In this document: one piece after another, positions 8,914-16,876 of the stretch | Layout of the letters: each line of letters begins with the position of its first letter | Numbering within the stretch: the stretch's first letter is position 1 | Assembly (NCBI RefSeq): GCF_022747945.1 | Contig: NZ_JALDST010000001.1 | Location: 1,302,001-1,366,000 of the forward strand | Source of the DNA: Micromonospora sp. R77 | Lineage (GTDB): Bacteria; Actinomycetota; Actinomycetes; Mycobacteriales; Micromonosporaceae | Direction of reading: 5' to 3' | Length of the DNA: 64,000 nucleotides | Position numbers and translations under genes: made by a program | The notes under the pieces: generated by a model | Databases searched by the model: none | What the model was told of the DNA's origin: nothing | The model's input: the letters and a program-made list of their open reading frames with translations, nothing else

Positions 8914-9450
8914 TCAGACGTCGGCGGGCGTGGTGGCGGTGCGGGCGGCGGCGACCAGCCGGTCGGTCTCGGCGGCCACCGCCTCGTCGTCGGCGGGCGT
9001 GCCCGGGTCGTAGCGGACCGTCCAGGTCAGCCCGTCGGCGCCGGGCACCCGGCGGGCCGCGATCCGGCCCGCGCCGCCGGGCACCGGGTGGTGTCGGGTG
9101 TACGCCACCGAGCGGGTCACCCGGGCGCGCACCTGGTGCGGCAGCTCGCCCGGGTCGAGCAGCAGGTAGGTCTCGGCCGGGCAGTCGGCGACCACCCGGT
9201 AGCCGTCGCGCTCCGCGACGGACTCGGCCGGGGTGACGCTGAGTTCGCGCCCGGACCAGACCGCCTTGAGGATGTCGTGCCAGCCGAGCCGGTCCGCCCG
9301 GCCGGGCAGCCAGAGCCCGAGGTTGCTGGCGACCACCACGCCGTCGCCCTCACCGTTGCCGGCGGCGGCCCAGGCCAGCACCCGCTCGTCGGCGCCGAGC
9401 GGCGGCCGGGCGGCGGGCGGCAGCTTCGGCCGGCGGTGGAACAGTCCCAT
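8914..9450 (-). CDS. Hypothetical protein, possible bacterial PH-like domain
   Basis: A 178-residue cytoplasmic protein with no signal peptide or membrane helix. The segment GDGVVVASNLGLWLPG followed by RLGWHDILKAVWSG resembles the start of bacterial PH-like domains, where a strand-rich segment is followed by a W-x-D/E-I turn; this is a weak structural guess. ATG 9450 sits inside the dnaG stop, with a GGAGGG ribosome site (GTG 9453 is one codon earlier), so it is translationally coupled to dnaG. Conserved neighbours of dnaG of this kind exist in actinomycetes, but I do not recognise a named function. Confidence 0.75.
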   Translation of the reverse strand: MGLFHRRPKLPPAARPPLGADERVLAWAAAGNGEGDGVVVASNLGLWLPGRADRLGWHDILKAVWSGRELSVTPAESVAERDGYRVVADCPAETYLLLDPGELPHQVRARVTRSVAYTRHHPVPGGAGRIAARRVPGADGLTWTVRYDPGTPADDEAVAAETDRLVAAARTATTPADV

Positions 9451-11321
9451 CACAGCCCTCCCGCAGCCTGATCGCCAAGTGCCCGCGCATGCTGCTCCAG
9501 CGAGAGCAGTTCCCCGAAGAGCGCGAAGTACTCGTCCTTGTTGCTGACCGGGTTCAGCCGTTGTAGCTTCGACTTGACTTCGCGGATACGGGCAGTTACT
9601 GAACCACGTTGGAGACGTGCCAACTGGATCGCGACGTACCTGGGGTCCGGTTCGCCGTCCAGGCGAAGGGGCTCGACCGAAAGCTCGCTTACCAGGGCTT
9701 GAGCTGCGAGGTCCTCACAGGCATCGCGAACCTTCTCGATCCAGACAGCACCACTCGTGCCGCCGGAGGCCCCACCGGCTGCGGCAATGGCGGTGCGCAC
9801 CGATGCGTGGAGCGGGTGGCGGTACTCAGCGGCTTCTACCGCATCAAACATCGGCCCAGCAAGGGCAGGCTCCTGGAGAGCAAGCTTCAGTGCTTCGCGC
9901 TCGACCCTAGATTGCGGGCTGTCGACCGTCGGCACGCTCTGACCGGTCCGCACGACCGGGGCTGCGCCCTTGCTGGGCGCTGCGGTCCCAGCGGCGCGCA
10001 CTGCCCGTTGCACCACATCAATTTCCATACCGAGAAGGTCCTCGGCGAGCCTACGGCCGTACCCCTCGCGCTTCTCACGGTCCTTGATACTGGCTACGAG
10101 CGGGGCAGCACGATGCATGGCTTCAACGCGGCCGTCGACAGTGTCGAGATTGAATCGACTGACAACGTGACGAAGTGCGAAATCGACAAGCGGTTCGCGG
10201 CGGGCGACCAGGTCGCGGACGGCCAGATCGCCCTTGGCCAGGCGCAGGTCGCAGGGATCCATGTTGTCCGGGCTGACCGCGATGAACGTACGCCCGACGA
10301 AGCGCTGGTCGTCCTCGAAGGCACGCAGCGCGGCCTTCTGCCCGGCCGCGTCCCCGTCGAAGGTGAAGATGATCTCCCCTGCTACCTCGTCGCTGTCAAA
10401 CAACAGCCGACGCAGGACAGCGATGTGGTCGGAGCCGAACGCCGTGCCGCAGGTCGCCACCGCGGTCGGCACCCCGGCCAGGTGGCAGGCCATCACGTCG
10501 GTGTAGCCCTCGACGACGACCACCTTGCCCTGCTTGGCGATCTCCCGCTTGGCCTGGTCGATGCCGTAGAGGACGTGCGACTTCTTGTAGATCGGCGTCT
10601 CGGGGGTGTTCAGGTATTTCGGGCCGTCGTCGTCGGCGAAGAGCTTGCGCGCGCCGAACCCGATCACGTCACCGGTGAGGTCGCGGATCGGCCACATCAG
10701 CCGGCGGCGGAACCGGTCGATCAGGGTGCCGGAGCGGGACGGCCGGGACAGCCCGCCGGTGACCAGCTCGTCGTGGGTGAAGCCCTGCTGGCGCAGGTGC
10801 TTGGTGAGCAGGTCCCAGGCGTCGGGCGCGAACCCGCAGCCGTAGCGCTCGGCGGCGGCCCGGTCGAAGCCGCGCTGGGCGAGGAACTCCCGGGCCGGGC
10901 GGGCACCGGCGGTGCCGAGCTGGGCCCGGTAGAACTCGACGGCGGCGGCGTGCGCGGCCACCAGCCGCTGCCGCTGCCCCTGCTGCGGCCGGGTACGCGG
11001 CGCGGCGGTGTCGTTCTCCACGTACCGCAGCTGGATGCCGGCGCGGGCGGCGAGCCGCTCGACGGACTCCACGAAGCTCAGGTGCTCGGCGTCCATCAGG
11101 AACTTGATCGCGTCGCCGCCGGCCCCGCAGCCGAAGCAGTACCACACGTTGCGGGCGGGCGAGACGTTGAACGACGGGCTCTTCTCGTCGTGGAACGGGC
11201 AGAGCCCCTTGAGGTTGCCGCCGCCGGCCGACTTCAGGGTGACCGTGTCGGAGATGACCTCCGCGATGGAGGTGCGCTCGCGGACCAGCGCGATGTCCTC
11301 GTCCCGGATCCGCCCCGCCAT
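9450..11321 (-). CDS. dnaG: DNA primase
   Basis: This 623-residue DnaG makes RNA primers for replication. The N-terminal zinc ribbon is clear: CPFHDEKSPSF and YCFGCGAGGDAI within the first 70 residues. It is followed by the primase core and a TOPRIM domain with VVVEGYTDVMACH near residue 270 and FTFDGDAAGQKA near 320, then a C-terminal helicase-binding region ending near GDQAAGGL. The start ATG 11321 has a strong GGAGGTGG site 8 nt upstream. Base composition is uneven: hand counts give 53% G+C at 10141-10200 but 77% at 10801-10860, so the 3' half looks acquired or recombined. The position beside dgt matches the mycobacterial order. Confidence 0.97.
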   Translation of the reverse strand: MAGRIRDEDIALVRERTSIAEVISDTVTLKSAGGGNLKGLCPFHDEKSPSFNVSPARNVWYCFGCGAGGDAIKFLMDAEHLSFVESVERLAARAGIQLRYVENDTAAPRTRPQQGQRQRLVAAHAAAVEFYRAQLGTAGARPAREFLAQRGFDRAAAERYGCGFAPDAWDLLTKHLRQQGFTHDELVTGGLSRPSRSGTLIDRFRRRLMWPIRDLTGDVIGFGARKLFADDDGPKYLNTPETPIYKKSHVLYGIDQAKREIAKQGKVVVVEGYTDVMACHLAGVPTAVATCGTAFGSDHIAVLRRLLFDSDEVAGEIIFTFDGDAAGQKAALRAFEDDQRFVGRTFIAVSPDNMDPCDLRLAKGDLAVRDLVARREPLVDFALRHVVSRFNLDTVDGRVEAMHRAAPLVASIKDREKREGYGRRLAEDLLGMEIDVVQRAVRAAGTAAPSKGAAPVVRTGQSVPTVDSPQSRVEREALKLALQEPALAGPMFDAVEAAEYRHPLHASVRTAIAAAGGASGGTSGAVWIEKVRDACEDLAAQALVSELSVEPLRLDGEPDPRYVAIQLARLQRGSVTARIREVKSKLQRLNPVSNKDEYFALFGELLSLEQHARALGDQAAGGL

Positions 11322-11409
11322 CTGCGCCACCACCTCCGGCGTACATCCTGCCCTGCCGGACCGACGATCCGGCGCCCGGGGGACGCCCGTGTGGCGAACG
11401 ACGCCGCCC

Positions 11410-11441
11410 GACCGCCCGGCCCGTCGGCGGGCCGGGCGGTC
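11410..11441 (-). terminator. Strong hairpin ending the ABC/XRE operon
   Basis: A 14-bp perfect stem (11410-11423 with 11428-11441) closes a TCGG loop. It overlaps the stop codon of the XRE gene and lies upstream of dnaG in the same direction, so it should insulate dnaG from the exporter operon. There is no U-tract, as is common in actinobacteria. Confidence 0.7.
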
Positions 11442-11685
11442 AGGCGGAGCGGCTGATGGTCGCGTCGCCGATCCGGGGGAACGGGTCGATGGAGAAGACC
11501 ACCTCGACCGGCACCTCGAAGTACGCGGCGATCCGCAGCGCCAGGTGCAGGCTCGGCCGGAACTCGCCCCGCTCCAGGTAGCCGACCGTCTGGTAGTGCA
11601 CGCCCAGCGCGTCGGCGAGCTGCCGGCGGGAGACGCCCCGCTCGGCGCGCAGCACGGCGATCCGGTTGTGCACCGTCTCACTCAT
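11440..11685 (-). CDS. Small XRE-family transcriptional regulator
   Basis: This 81-residue protein is almost entirely one helix-turn-helix domain: NRIAVLRAERGVSRRQLADALGVHYQTVGYLERGEF with the usual LHLALRIAAYFEVPVEVVF tail. It resembles the short Cro/CI-like regulators often placed next to ABC-2 exporters. It is the last gene of a three-gene operon, 10 bp after the permease. It probably acts on its own operon, and the 13549-13584 dyad is the obvious candidate site, though such dyads are also typical of PadR proteins and no PadR gene is here. Confidence 0.87.
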   Translation of the reverse strand: MSETVHNRIAVLRAERGVSRRQLADALGVHYQTVGYLERGEFRPSLHLALRIAAYFEVPVEVVFSIDPFPRIGDATISRSA

Positions 11686-11695
11686 CGACGCCCTC

Positions 11696-12547
11696 TCATC
11701 CCACCCGCTGCATGGCGCGTTCCCGGCGGGCGGCGACCCGCGACCCGGACTCCCGGCGGGCCATCCGGCGCAGCACGACCGGGGCCAGGATCAGCCCGAG
11801 CACCGCCCAGAGCCCCAGTACGCCGACGGTCTCCAGGTGCCGCCAGGAGCCACCCAGCTCGACGGCCGCCATGCCGTCGGGGAGCAGCGCCGAGCGCATG
11901 CCCAACCCTAGCCAGTAGATCGGGAAGACCTGCGCGACGCCCTGGAGCCAGCCCGGCAGGCCGTTGATCGGATAGAAGATGCCGGAGAGCGCGATGAGGC
12001 CGAAGATGGGCAGCACCACCAGGCCCATATTGCGGGGATTCTCGATCAGCGAGCCGATCACGGCGCCCAACGGGAGCGCCGCCACCAACCCGAGCGGCAC
12101 CACCCAGGCCAGCGTGAGCCAGGCGCCGGGGTCACCGAGCCGGAGCCCGTCCAGGAAGAACAACCCCGGTGTGAGCTGGAGCGCCAGCCCGATCATCGAC
12201 ACCGCCGAGATCAGCACGATCTTGCCGATCAGATAGCCGAGCATCCCGTTCGGCGTCGCCTTGGCGCGCAGCAGGGTGCCGTCCTCCCGGTCGACGATCA
12301 GCTGCTGGGAGAGGCCGAGCAGGCCGCCGAAGACCAGCCCCATGCCGAGGGTGCTGGGCAGCGCCCGGGCACCGAGGGAGAAGTCGGTGCCGGGCACCGT
12401 CGAGCCGCGCATGAAGAACATCGCCACCAGCAGGATCGCGGTGGGGAAGAAATAGCTCCACAGGTCCTGGCCGTTGGTGAGGGTGTTGCGCAGCTCGATA
12501 CCGCCGCGTCGCACACCGGCGCGGACGGCTCCCGCCGTGGGGCTCAT
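11696..12547 (-). CDS. ABC-2 type transporter permease
   Basis: This 283-residue DrrB/NodJ-type permease has about six membrane helices (first near residues 30-48, YFFPTAILLVAMFFM; last near 240-260) and the ABC-2 motif region DREDGTLLRAKATPNG near residue 90, followed by GLIALSGIFYPING. The start ATG 12547 overlaps the ATPase stop (ATGA). With the ATPase it forms a complete exporter; substrate unknown. Confidence 0.9.
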   Translation of the reverse strand: MSPTAGAVRAGVRRGGIELRNTLTNGQDLWSYFFPTAILLVAMFFMRGSTVPGTDFSLGARALPSTLGMGLVFGGLLGLSQQLIVDREDGTLLRAKATPNGMLGYLIGKIVLISAVSMIGLALQLTPGLFFLDGLRLGDPGAWLTLAWVVPLGLVAALPLGAVIGSLIENPRNMGLVVLPIFGLIALSGIFYPINGLPGWLQGVAQVFPIYWLGLGMRSALLPDGMAAVELGGSWRHLETVGVLGLWAVLGLILAPVVLRRMARRESGSRVAARRERAMQRVG

Positions 12548-13518
12548 CGGTCGTCTCCCGTCTGCCAGACCCGGGCGGCCGCACCGGCCCGGGCACCGGA
12601 CTCCTGCTCGTACACCAGCGCCAGGTAGGCGTCCTCCAGGCTGGCCCGCCGCACCTCCAGCTCCTGCACCGCGTCGCCGTGCTGCCGGAGCAGGTCGCGG
12701 AGGAAGCCGGTGGCGTCCGCCGCGGCGTGCACGAAGCGCTCGCCGTCCCGGCTCCAGCGGATCTCGGCGTCCCCGGAGACCCGGCGGGCCAGCTCGTCCG
12801 GCGAGCCGTCGGCGATGATCCGGCCGCCGGCCAGGATGAGGATCCGGTCGGCGAGCTTCTCGGCCTCGTCCAGGTCGTGGGTGGTGAGCAGGATGGTGGT
12901 GGAGTCCAGGTCGGCGAGGCGGTGCACCAGCTCGTGGAACTCCCGCCGGGCGGCCGGGTCGAAGCCGACCGTCGGCTCGTCGAGGAAGAGCAGCTCCGGC
13001 CGGCCGACGATGCCGACCGCCACGTCGAGCCGGCGGCGCTGGCCGCCGGAGAGCTGGTGCACCCGCTTGCCGGCGTGCGCGGTCAGGCCGACCGTGGCCA
13101 GCAGCTCGTCCACCGGCCAGGGCCGGCGGACCCGGTCGGTCGAGTACGGCGCGTAGAAGTCGCCGAGGTGCGACAGCAGGTCCCGGACCCGCCACTTGCC
13201 GTGGTCCCGCCAGGACTGGAGCACCACGCCCAGCCGGGACCGCCACCGCTCGTCGCCCCGGCCCGGGTCGACGCCGAGGACGCGCACCTCACCGGCGGAC
13301 CGCAGTCGGAAGCCTTCGAGGATCTCGATGGTGGTGGTCTTGCCTGCCCCGTTGGGCCCGAGCAGGGCGAGCACCTCCCCGCGCCGGGCGGCGAAGCTCA
13401 CGCCGTGCAGCACGTCCACGGTGCCGTAGCGCATCCGCAGGTCACGGACGTCGAGGACGAGGTCGTCGTCGGGTGGGTGGGGAGTCGCGTCGACTCCCGG
13501 AAGTTGGACCGCGGTCAT
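12544..13518 (-). CDS. ABC transporter ATP-binding protein
   Basis: This 324-residue ATPase is the partner of the ABC-2 permease. It has Walker A GPNGAGKTT near residue 50, signature QLSGGQRRRLDVA, Walker B LLFLDEPTVGFDP and H-loop TTHDLDEAEKLA, plus a C-terminal domain typical of DrrA-like exporters. ATG 13518 is the first gene of the operon ATPase-permease-XRE, and the dyad operator lies 30-66 bp upstream. The family is certain; cargo (drug, lipid or peptide) cannot be deduced. Confidence 0.93.
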   Translation of the reverse strand: MTAVQLPGVDATPHPPDDDLVLDVRDLRMRYGTVDVLHGVSFAARRGEVLALLGPNGAGKTTTIEILEGFRLRSAGEVRVLGVDPGRGDERWRSRLGVVLQSWRDHGKWRVRDLLSHLGDFYAPYSTDRVRRPWPVDELLATVGLTAHAGKRVHQLSGGQRRRLDVAVGIVGRPELLFLDEPTVGFDPAARREFHELVHRLADLDSTTILLTTHDLDEAEKLADRILILAGGRIIADGSPDELARRVSGDAEIRWSRDGERFVHAAADATGFLRDLLRQHGDAVQELEVRRASLEDAYLALVYEQESGARAGAAARVWQTGDDR

Positions 13519-13548
13519 GACCGTTCCCCCGCTGTGTGACGGATCAAT

Positions 13549-13584
13549 ACCTCGGAATGTAGCATCCCTACTACATATCGAGGT
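13549..13584 (-). promoter_or_regulatory. Inverted-repeat operator upstream of ABC/XRE operon
   Basis: ACCTCGGAATGTAG (13549-13562) and CTACATATCGAGGT (13571-13584) form a 14-bp dyad with two mismatches and an 8-bp centre, including an ATGTAG/CTACAT core. It is the only AT-rich patch between the exporter operon and the BCCT gene, so it probably overlaps the exporter promoter. The regulator is not proven. Confidence 0.65.
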
Positions 13585-13592
13585 AGACCCAC

Positions 13593-15233
13593 TCAGCCTC
13601 GTGGGCGGTGGAACCAGCGGGTGACCGGTGCCGGATCCTCCTCCCCGTACGACCGGGCGGCCCGCACCGCGGCGGCCAGGCCGGACCGGCGCGGTCGGGC
13701 CGGTGGTCGGACCGCCGGGTCGGCGGCCAGCTCCCGGACCAGGGCGACCGCCAGGCCGAGCATCACCACCACGAACGGCAACGCGACCAGGATGGTGGCC
13801 TGCTGCAACGCGGCCAGCCCGCCGGCGAGCAGCAACGCCGCCGCGACCGCCCCGATGAGTACGCCCCAGAGCACCACCAGCACCCGGTGCGGCCGCAGCG
13901 CGCCCCGGGACGTCAGCGACCCCAGCACCAACGAGGCCGAGTCGGCGCTGGTGACGAAGTAGAGCGCGACCAGCACCATGGCGACCCCGCTGGTCACCGT
14001 GGCCAGCGGCAGCGCGTCCAGCAGCCCGAACAGGGCCTGCTCGGAACTCGCGCCGACGTCCGCGACCAGGTCCCGGGTGCCGGTGGACTGGGTCCGCAGC
14101 GCGCTTCCGCCGAGCACGGCGAACCACACGGCGCTCGCCCCGCTGGGGACCAGCAGGACGCCGACGAGGAACTGGCGGACCGTCCGCCCCCGGGAGATGC
14201 GCGCGATGAACGTGCCCACGAACGGCGCCCAGGAGATCCACCACGCCCAGTAGAAGATCGTCCAGGAGCCGAGCCAGGCGGGATCGGAGAACGCCCCCGT
14301 CCGGGTCGACATCCGGATCAGGTTGCTCAGGTAGTCACCGACCGAGGCGGGCAGCACCTCCAGCGTGTAGATGGTCGGCCCCACCACGAAGACGAAGAGC
14401 ATCAGCACGACGGCGAGCACCACGTTCGTGATGGACAACCACTTCACGCCCCGGTGCAGGCCCGAGAAGGCGGAGGCGACGAACGCCAGGGTCAGCGCGC
14501 CGATCACCACGACCTCCAGCGCCCTGGTGTCCGGCACGCCGGCCACCAGGTCCAGACCGGCGGCCACCTGGAGGGCGCCGAGACCCAGGCTGGTGGCCGA
14601 GCCGAAGACGGTGGCGAAGACGGCCAGCAGGTCGATCAGCCGACCCGGACCACCGTCGGCGCGGGCACCGAGCAGCGGGTGGAACGCCGCCGAGATCCGG
14701 TTGCCGCGCCCCTTGCGGAAGGTCGAGTACGCCAGCGCCAGTGCGGCGATCGCGTAGATCCCCCACGGGTGCAGGGTCCAGTGGAAGAGGGTGTACTGCA
14801 TGGCGACCGACGCGGCCGCCCCGCTCTGCGGCGGCACGCCCGCCGCCGGTGGCGGTGTCGCGTAGTGCTGGATCGGTTCGGCGACGGCGAAGAAGACGAG
14901 GCCGATCCCCATCCCGGCGCTGAACATCATGGCGACCCAGGCGAGGGTGTCGAACTCCGGTTCGTCGTCGTCGGCGCCGAGCCGGATCCGCCCGAACCGG
15001 GACGCCGCGAGGACCACGGCGAGCACCAGGAAGGCGTCGGCGGCGACCACGAAGAACCAGCCGAACGTGGCGATCGCCCAGGCCAGCCCGGCCTCGCCGA
15101 AGCGGGCGAGGGAGCCCTGGGCGAGCACTCCCCAGGCCACCACCGCCAGCACCCCGCCGACACTCAGCGCGAGCACCACCGGATCCACCGTCCGGCCGGC
15201 CTGCCGCTGTCCCTCGTCCACCTGCTCCGCCAT
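13593..15233 (-). CDS. BCCT family transporter (betaine/choline/carnitine type)
   Basis: This 546-residue carrier should import a quaternary ammonium osmolyte such as glycine betaine with Na+ or H+. Twelve helices are expected and visible. Family marks are MFSAGMGIGLVFFAVAEP near residue 90, FHWTLHPWGIYAIAAL near 150, and FYWAWWISWAPFVGTFIARI near 330, the tryptophan-rich substrate region. ATG 15233 follows an AGGA site. The tail is Pro/Arg-rich and short, and its role in osmosensing is unknown. It is divergent from 15339. Confidence 0.94.
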   Translation of the reverse strand: MAEQVDEGQRQAGRTVDPVVLALSVGGVLAVVAWGVLAQGSLARFGEAGLAWAIATFGWFFVVAADAFLVLAVVLAASRFGRIRLGADDDEPEFDTLAWVAMMFSAGMGIGLVFFAVAEPIQHYATPPPAAGVPPQSGAAASVAMQYTLFHWTLHPWGIYAIAALALAYSTFRKGRGNRISAAFHPLLGARADGGPGRLIDLLAVFATVFGSATSLGLGALQVAAGLDLVAGVPDTRALEVVVIGALTLAFVASAFSGLHRGVKWLSITNVVLAVVLMLFVFVVGPTIYTLEVLPASVGDYLSNLIRMSTRTGAFSDPAWLGSWTIFYWAWWISWAPFVGTFIARISRGRTVRQFLVGVLLVPSGASAVWFAVLGGSALRTQSTGTRDLVADVGASSEQALFGLLDALPLATVTSGVAMVLVALYFVTSADSASLVLGSLTSRGALRPHRVLVVLWGVLIGAVAAALLLAGGLAALQQATILVALPFVVVMLGLAVALVRELAADPAVRPPARPRRSGLAAAVRAARSYGEEDPAPVTRWFHRPRG

Positions 15234-15338
15234 GACCCAATCCTGGGCGGGCGACCGGTTCCGCCGGGGCGATACCGGGCATCTACCCTTGCGGATCTTG
15301 GCTATGGTCGGGACCGCGACCACGGGGAGGACCACCGG

Positions 15339-16025
15339 ATGAGCCAGGACCAGGACACGCCGCTGACCATCGCCCTCGCCGAGTACGAGCACCTGCGCGA
15401 GCTGAGCCGTGCGGTGCACGACCAGTCCGCCGCCCGGTTCACCTTCTTCCTCGCGGTGGCCACCGCCGCCACCGCCGTCTCGGCCGGGCTGGTCACCACG
15501 GGCGGCAGCGCCCTGGCCGGCCCGGTCCGGCCCGCCGTACTGGCCGGGCTGGGCGTGCTCGTCCTGCTCCTCGGGGTGGCCGTCTTCGCCCGGCAGATCG
15601 AGCTGAACGACCGCGGCCGCCGGTACGCCGTCGCCGCCACCGTGCTGCGCACGTACCTGACCCGCCGCGCCCCGGAACTGGCCGCGTACGTGATCATGCC
15701 GACGCTCGACGACCCGGGACCCTTCGCGCCGGAGCCGTTCCGCCGGCACTGGTTCCGCGACCTGGTCAGCCAGGCCGGCATGATCGCCGTGGTGAACAGC
15801 GTGCTGGTGGCCCTGGCCGCCGCGCTGGCGGTGCTGGCCGCCGGGCCGGTGTGGCTGGCCGCGACGGCCGCGGCGCTGGTCGTTGCCGGCTCGCTGGCGC
15901 TGCACGTGCGGGTGATCCGCCGCCGCATCGCCGGCTCCGCCGCGCAGGTCGGCCTGGTCCTCGACCGCCGTTCGCTGCACCCGACGGAGCGGGCGGTCGT
16001 CGGCACGGGCGAGACCTACGCCTGA
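15339..16025 (+). CDS. Hypothetical four-helix membrane protein
   Basis: A 228-residue protein with two hydrophobic hairpins (about residues 28-48 and 55-78, then 150-170 and 176-196) and charged segments between them. I do not recognise the family. The start ATG 15339 has a clear GGGGAGG site at 15323-15329, and the N-terminal LAEYEHLRELSRAVHDQSAARF resembles small membrane proteins of the SLATT/DUF4231 type only loosely. It ends 8 bp from the convergent siderophore-interacting protein gene. Confidence 0.75.
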   Translation: MSQDQDTPLTIALAEYEHLRELSRAVHDQSAARFTFFLAVATAATAVSAGLVTTGGSALAGPVRPAVLAGLGVLVLLLGVAVFARQIELNDRGRRYAVAATVLRTYLTRRAPELAAYVIMPTLDDPGPFAPEPFRRHWFRDLVSQAGMIAVVNSVLVALAAALAVLAAGPVWLAATAAALVVAGSLALHVRVIRRRIAGSAAQVGLVLDRRSLHPTERAVVGTGETYA

Positions 16026-16032
16026 CCCGGGA

Positions 16033-16857
16033 TCAGGCGGTGACGGTCGCCTCCTCGGCCTCGACCTGGCGGTTCCAGTCGGCCTTGGTGGCGCGCCAGC
16101 CCTCGTCGTCGAAGCCGCGCCGCCAGTAGCCGGAGATCGAGAGAGCGTCGCGCGGCACGCCCCGCTCGACCCGCAGCAGCCGGCGCAGCTCCTTGACGAA
16201 GCCGGCCTCGCCGTGCACGAAGGCCTGCACCGCGCCGGGCCGGAACTCCAGCGCCCGGACCGCCTCGACCAGGGCCGCACCGACCGGGCGACCGGCCCGG
16301 TGCAGCCAGGTCAGCTCCACCGCACCCGGGCTGGCCAGCGGCAGTTCGTCGGCCGGGCCGTCGACCTCCAGGAAGACCGTGGCGGGCGCGCCGGCCGGCA
16401 GCCGCTCCAGCGTCGCGGCGATCGCCGGCAGCGCGCTCTCGTCGCCGACCAGCAGGTGCCAGTCGGCGGCCGGGTCCGGGGCGTACGCGCCACCGGGGCC
16501 GGTGAAGAGCACCCGGTCACCGGGGCGCAGCGCGGCGGCCCAGGGGCCGGCCAGCCCCTCGTCGCCGTGGTGCACGATGTCGACGGTCAGCTCAGCGGCC
16601 GCCGCGTCGAAGGCCCGCACCGTGTACGCCCGCAGCCGCGGCCACTGCTCGCGGGGCAGGTCCCGCTTGAGGGTGGCCAGGTCCACCGGGTGCGGATAGC
16701 TGACCCCGGCCGGCGGGAAGACGAACTTGACATAGTGGTCGGTGTACTCGCCCACCGGCAGGCCGGCCAGCTCCGCCCCGCCGAGCACCAGCCGGATCAG
16801 GTGCGGGGTGGGCCGCTCGGTACGCAGGACCGTGGCGGCGGTGAGCTTCTTCGTCAT
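16033..16857 (-). CDS. Siderophore-interacting protein (FAD-dependent ferric reductase)
   Basis: This 274-residue protein belongs to the SIP/ViuB family, which reduces ferric siderophores in the cytoplasm to release iron using NAD(P)H and FAD. The FAD motif RLRAYTVR near residue 77, the VDIVHHGDEGLAGPWA region, and the C-terminal SGYWRRGFDDEGWRATKADW motif are all present. It lies 16 bp after dgt in the same direction, but an iron box sits exactly in that gap, so it should have its own iron-repressed promoter with a TAGCCT -10 box 7 nt before the ATG. Confidence 0.93.
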   Translation of the reverse strand: MTKKLTAATVLRTERPTPHLIRLVLGGAELAGLPVGEYTDHYVKFVFPPAGVSYPHPVDLATLKRDLPREQWPRLRAYTVRAFDAAAAELTVDIVHHGDEGLAGPWAAALRPGDRVLFTGPGGAYAPDPAADWHLLVGDESALPAIAATLERLPAGAPATVFLEVDGPADELPLASPGAVELTWLHRAGRPVGAALVEAVRALEFRPGAVQAFVHGEAGFVKELRRLLRVERGVPRDALSISGYWRRGFDDEGWRATKADWNRQVEAEEATVTA

Positions 16858-16876
16858 GCCGGTAAGGCTAGCCTCA
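16858..16876 (-). promoter_or_regulatory. IdeR/DmdR-type iron box with -10 element for the siderophore-interacting gene
   Basis: On the minus strand TGAGGCTAGCCTTACC has the perfect palindrome AGGCTAGCCT (16865-16874). It matches 13 of 19 positions of the actinobacterial iron-box consensus TTAGGTTAGCCTAACCTAA, by eye. The -10 hexamer TAGCCT (16865-16870) lies inside the box and 7 nt before the ATG at 16857, so the mRNA is probably leaderless. The box overlaps the dgt stop codon. Confidence 0.75.
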
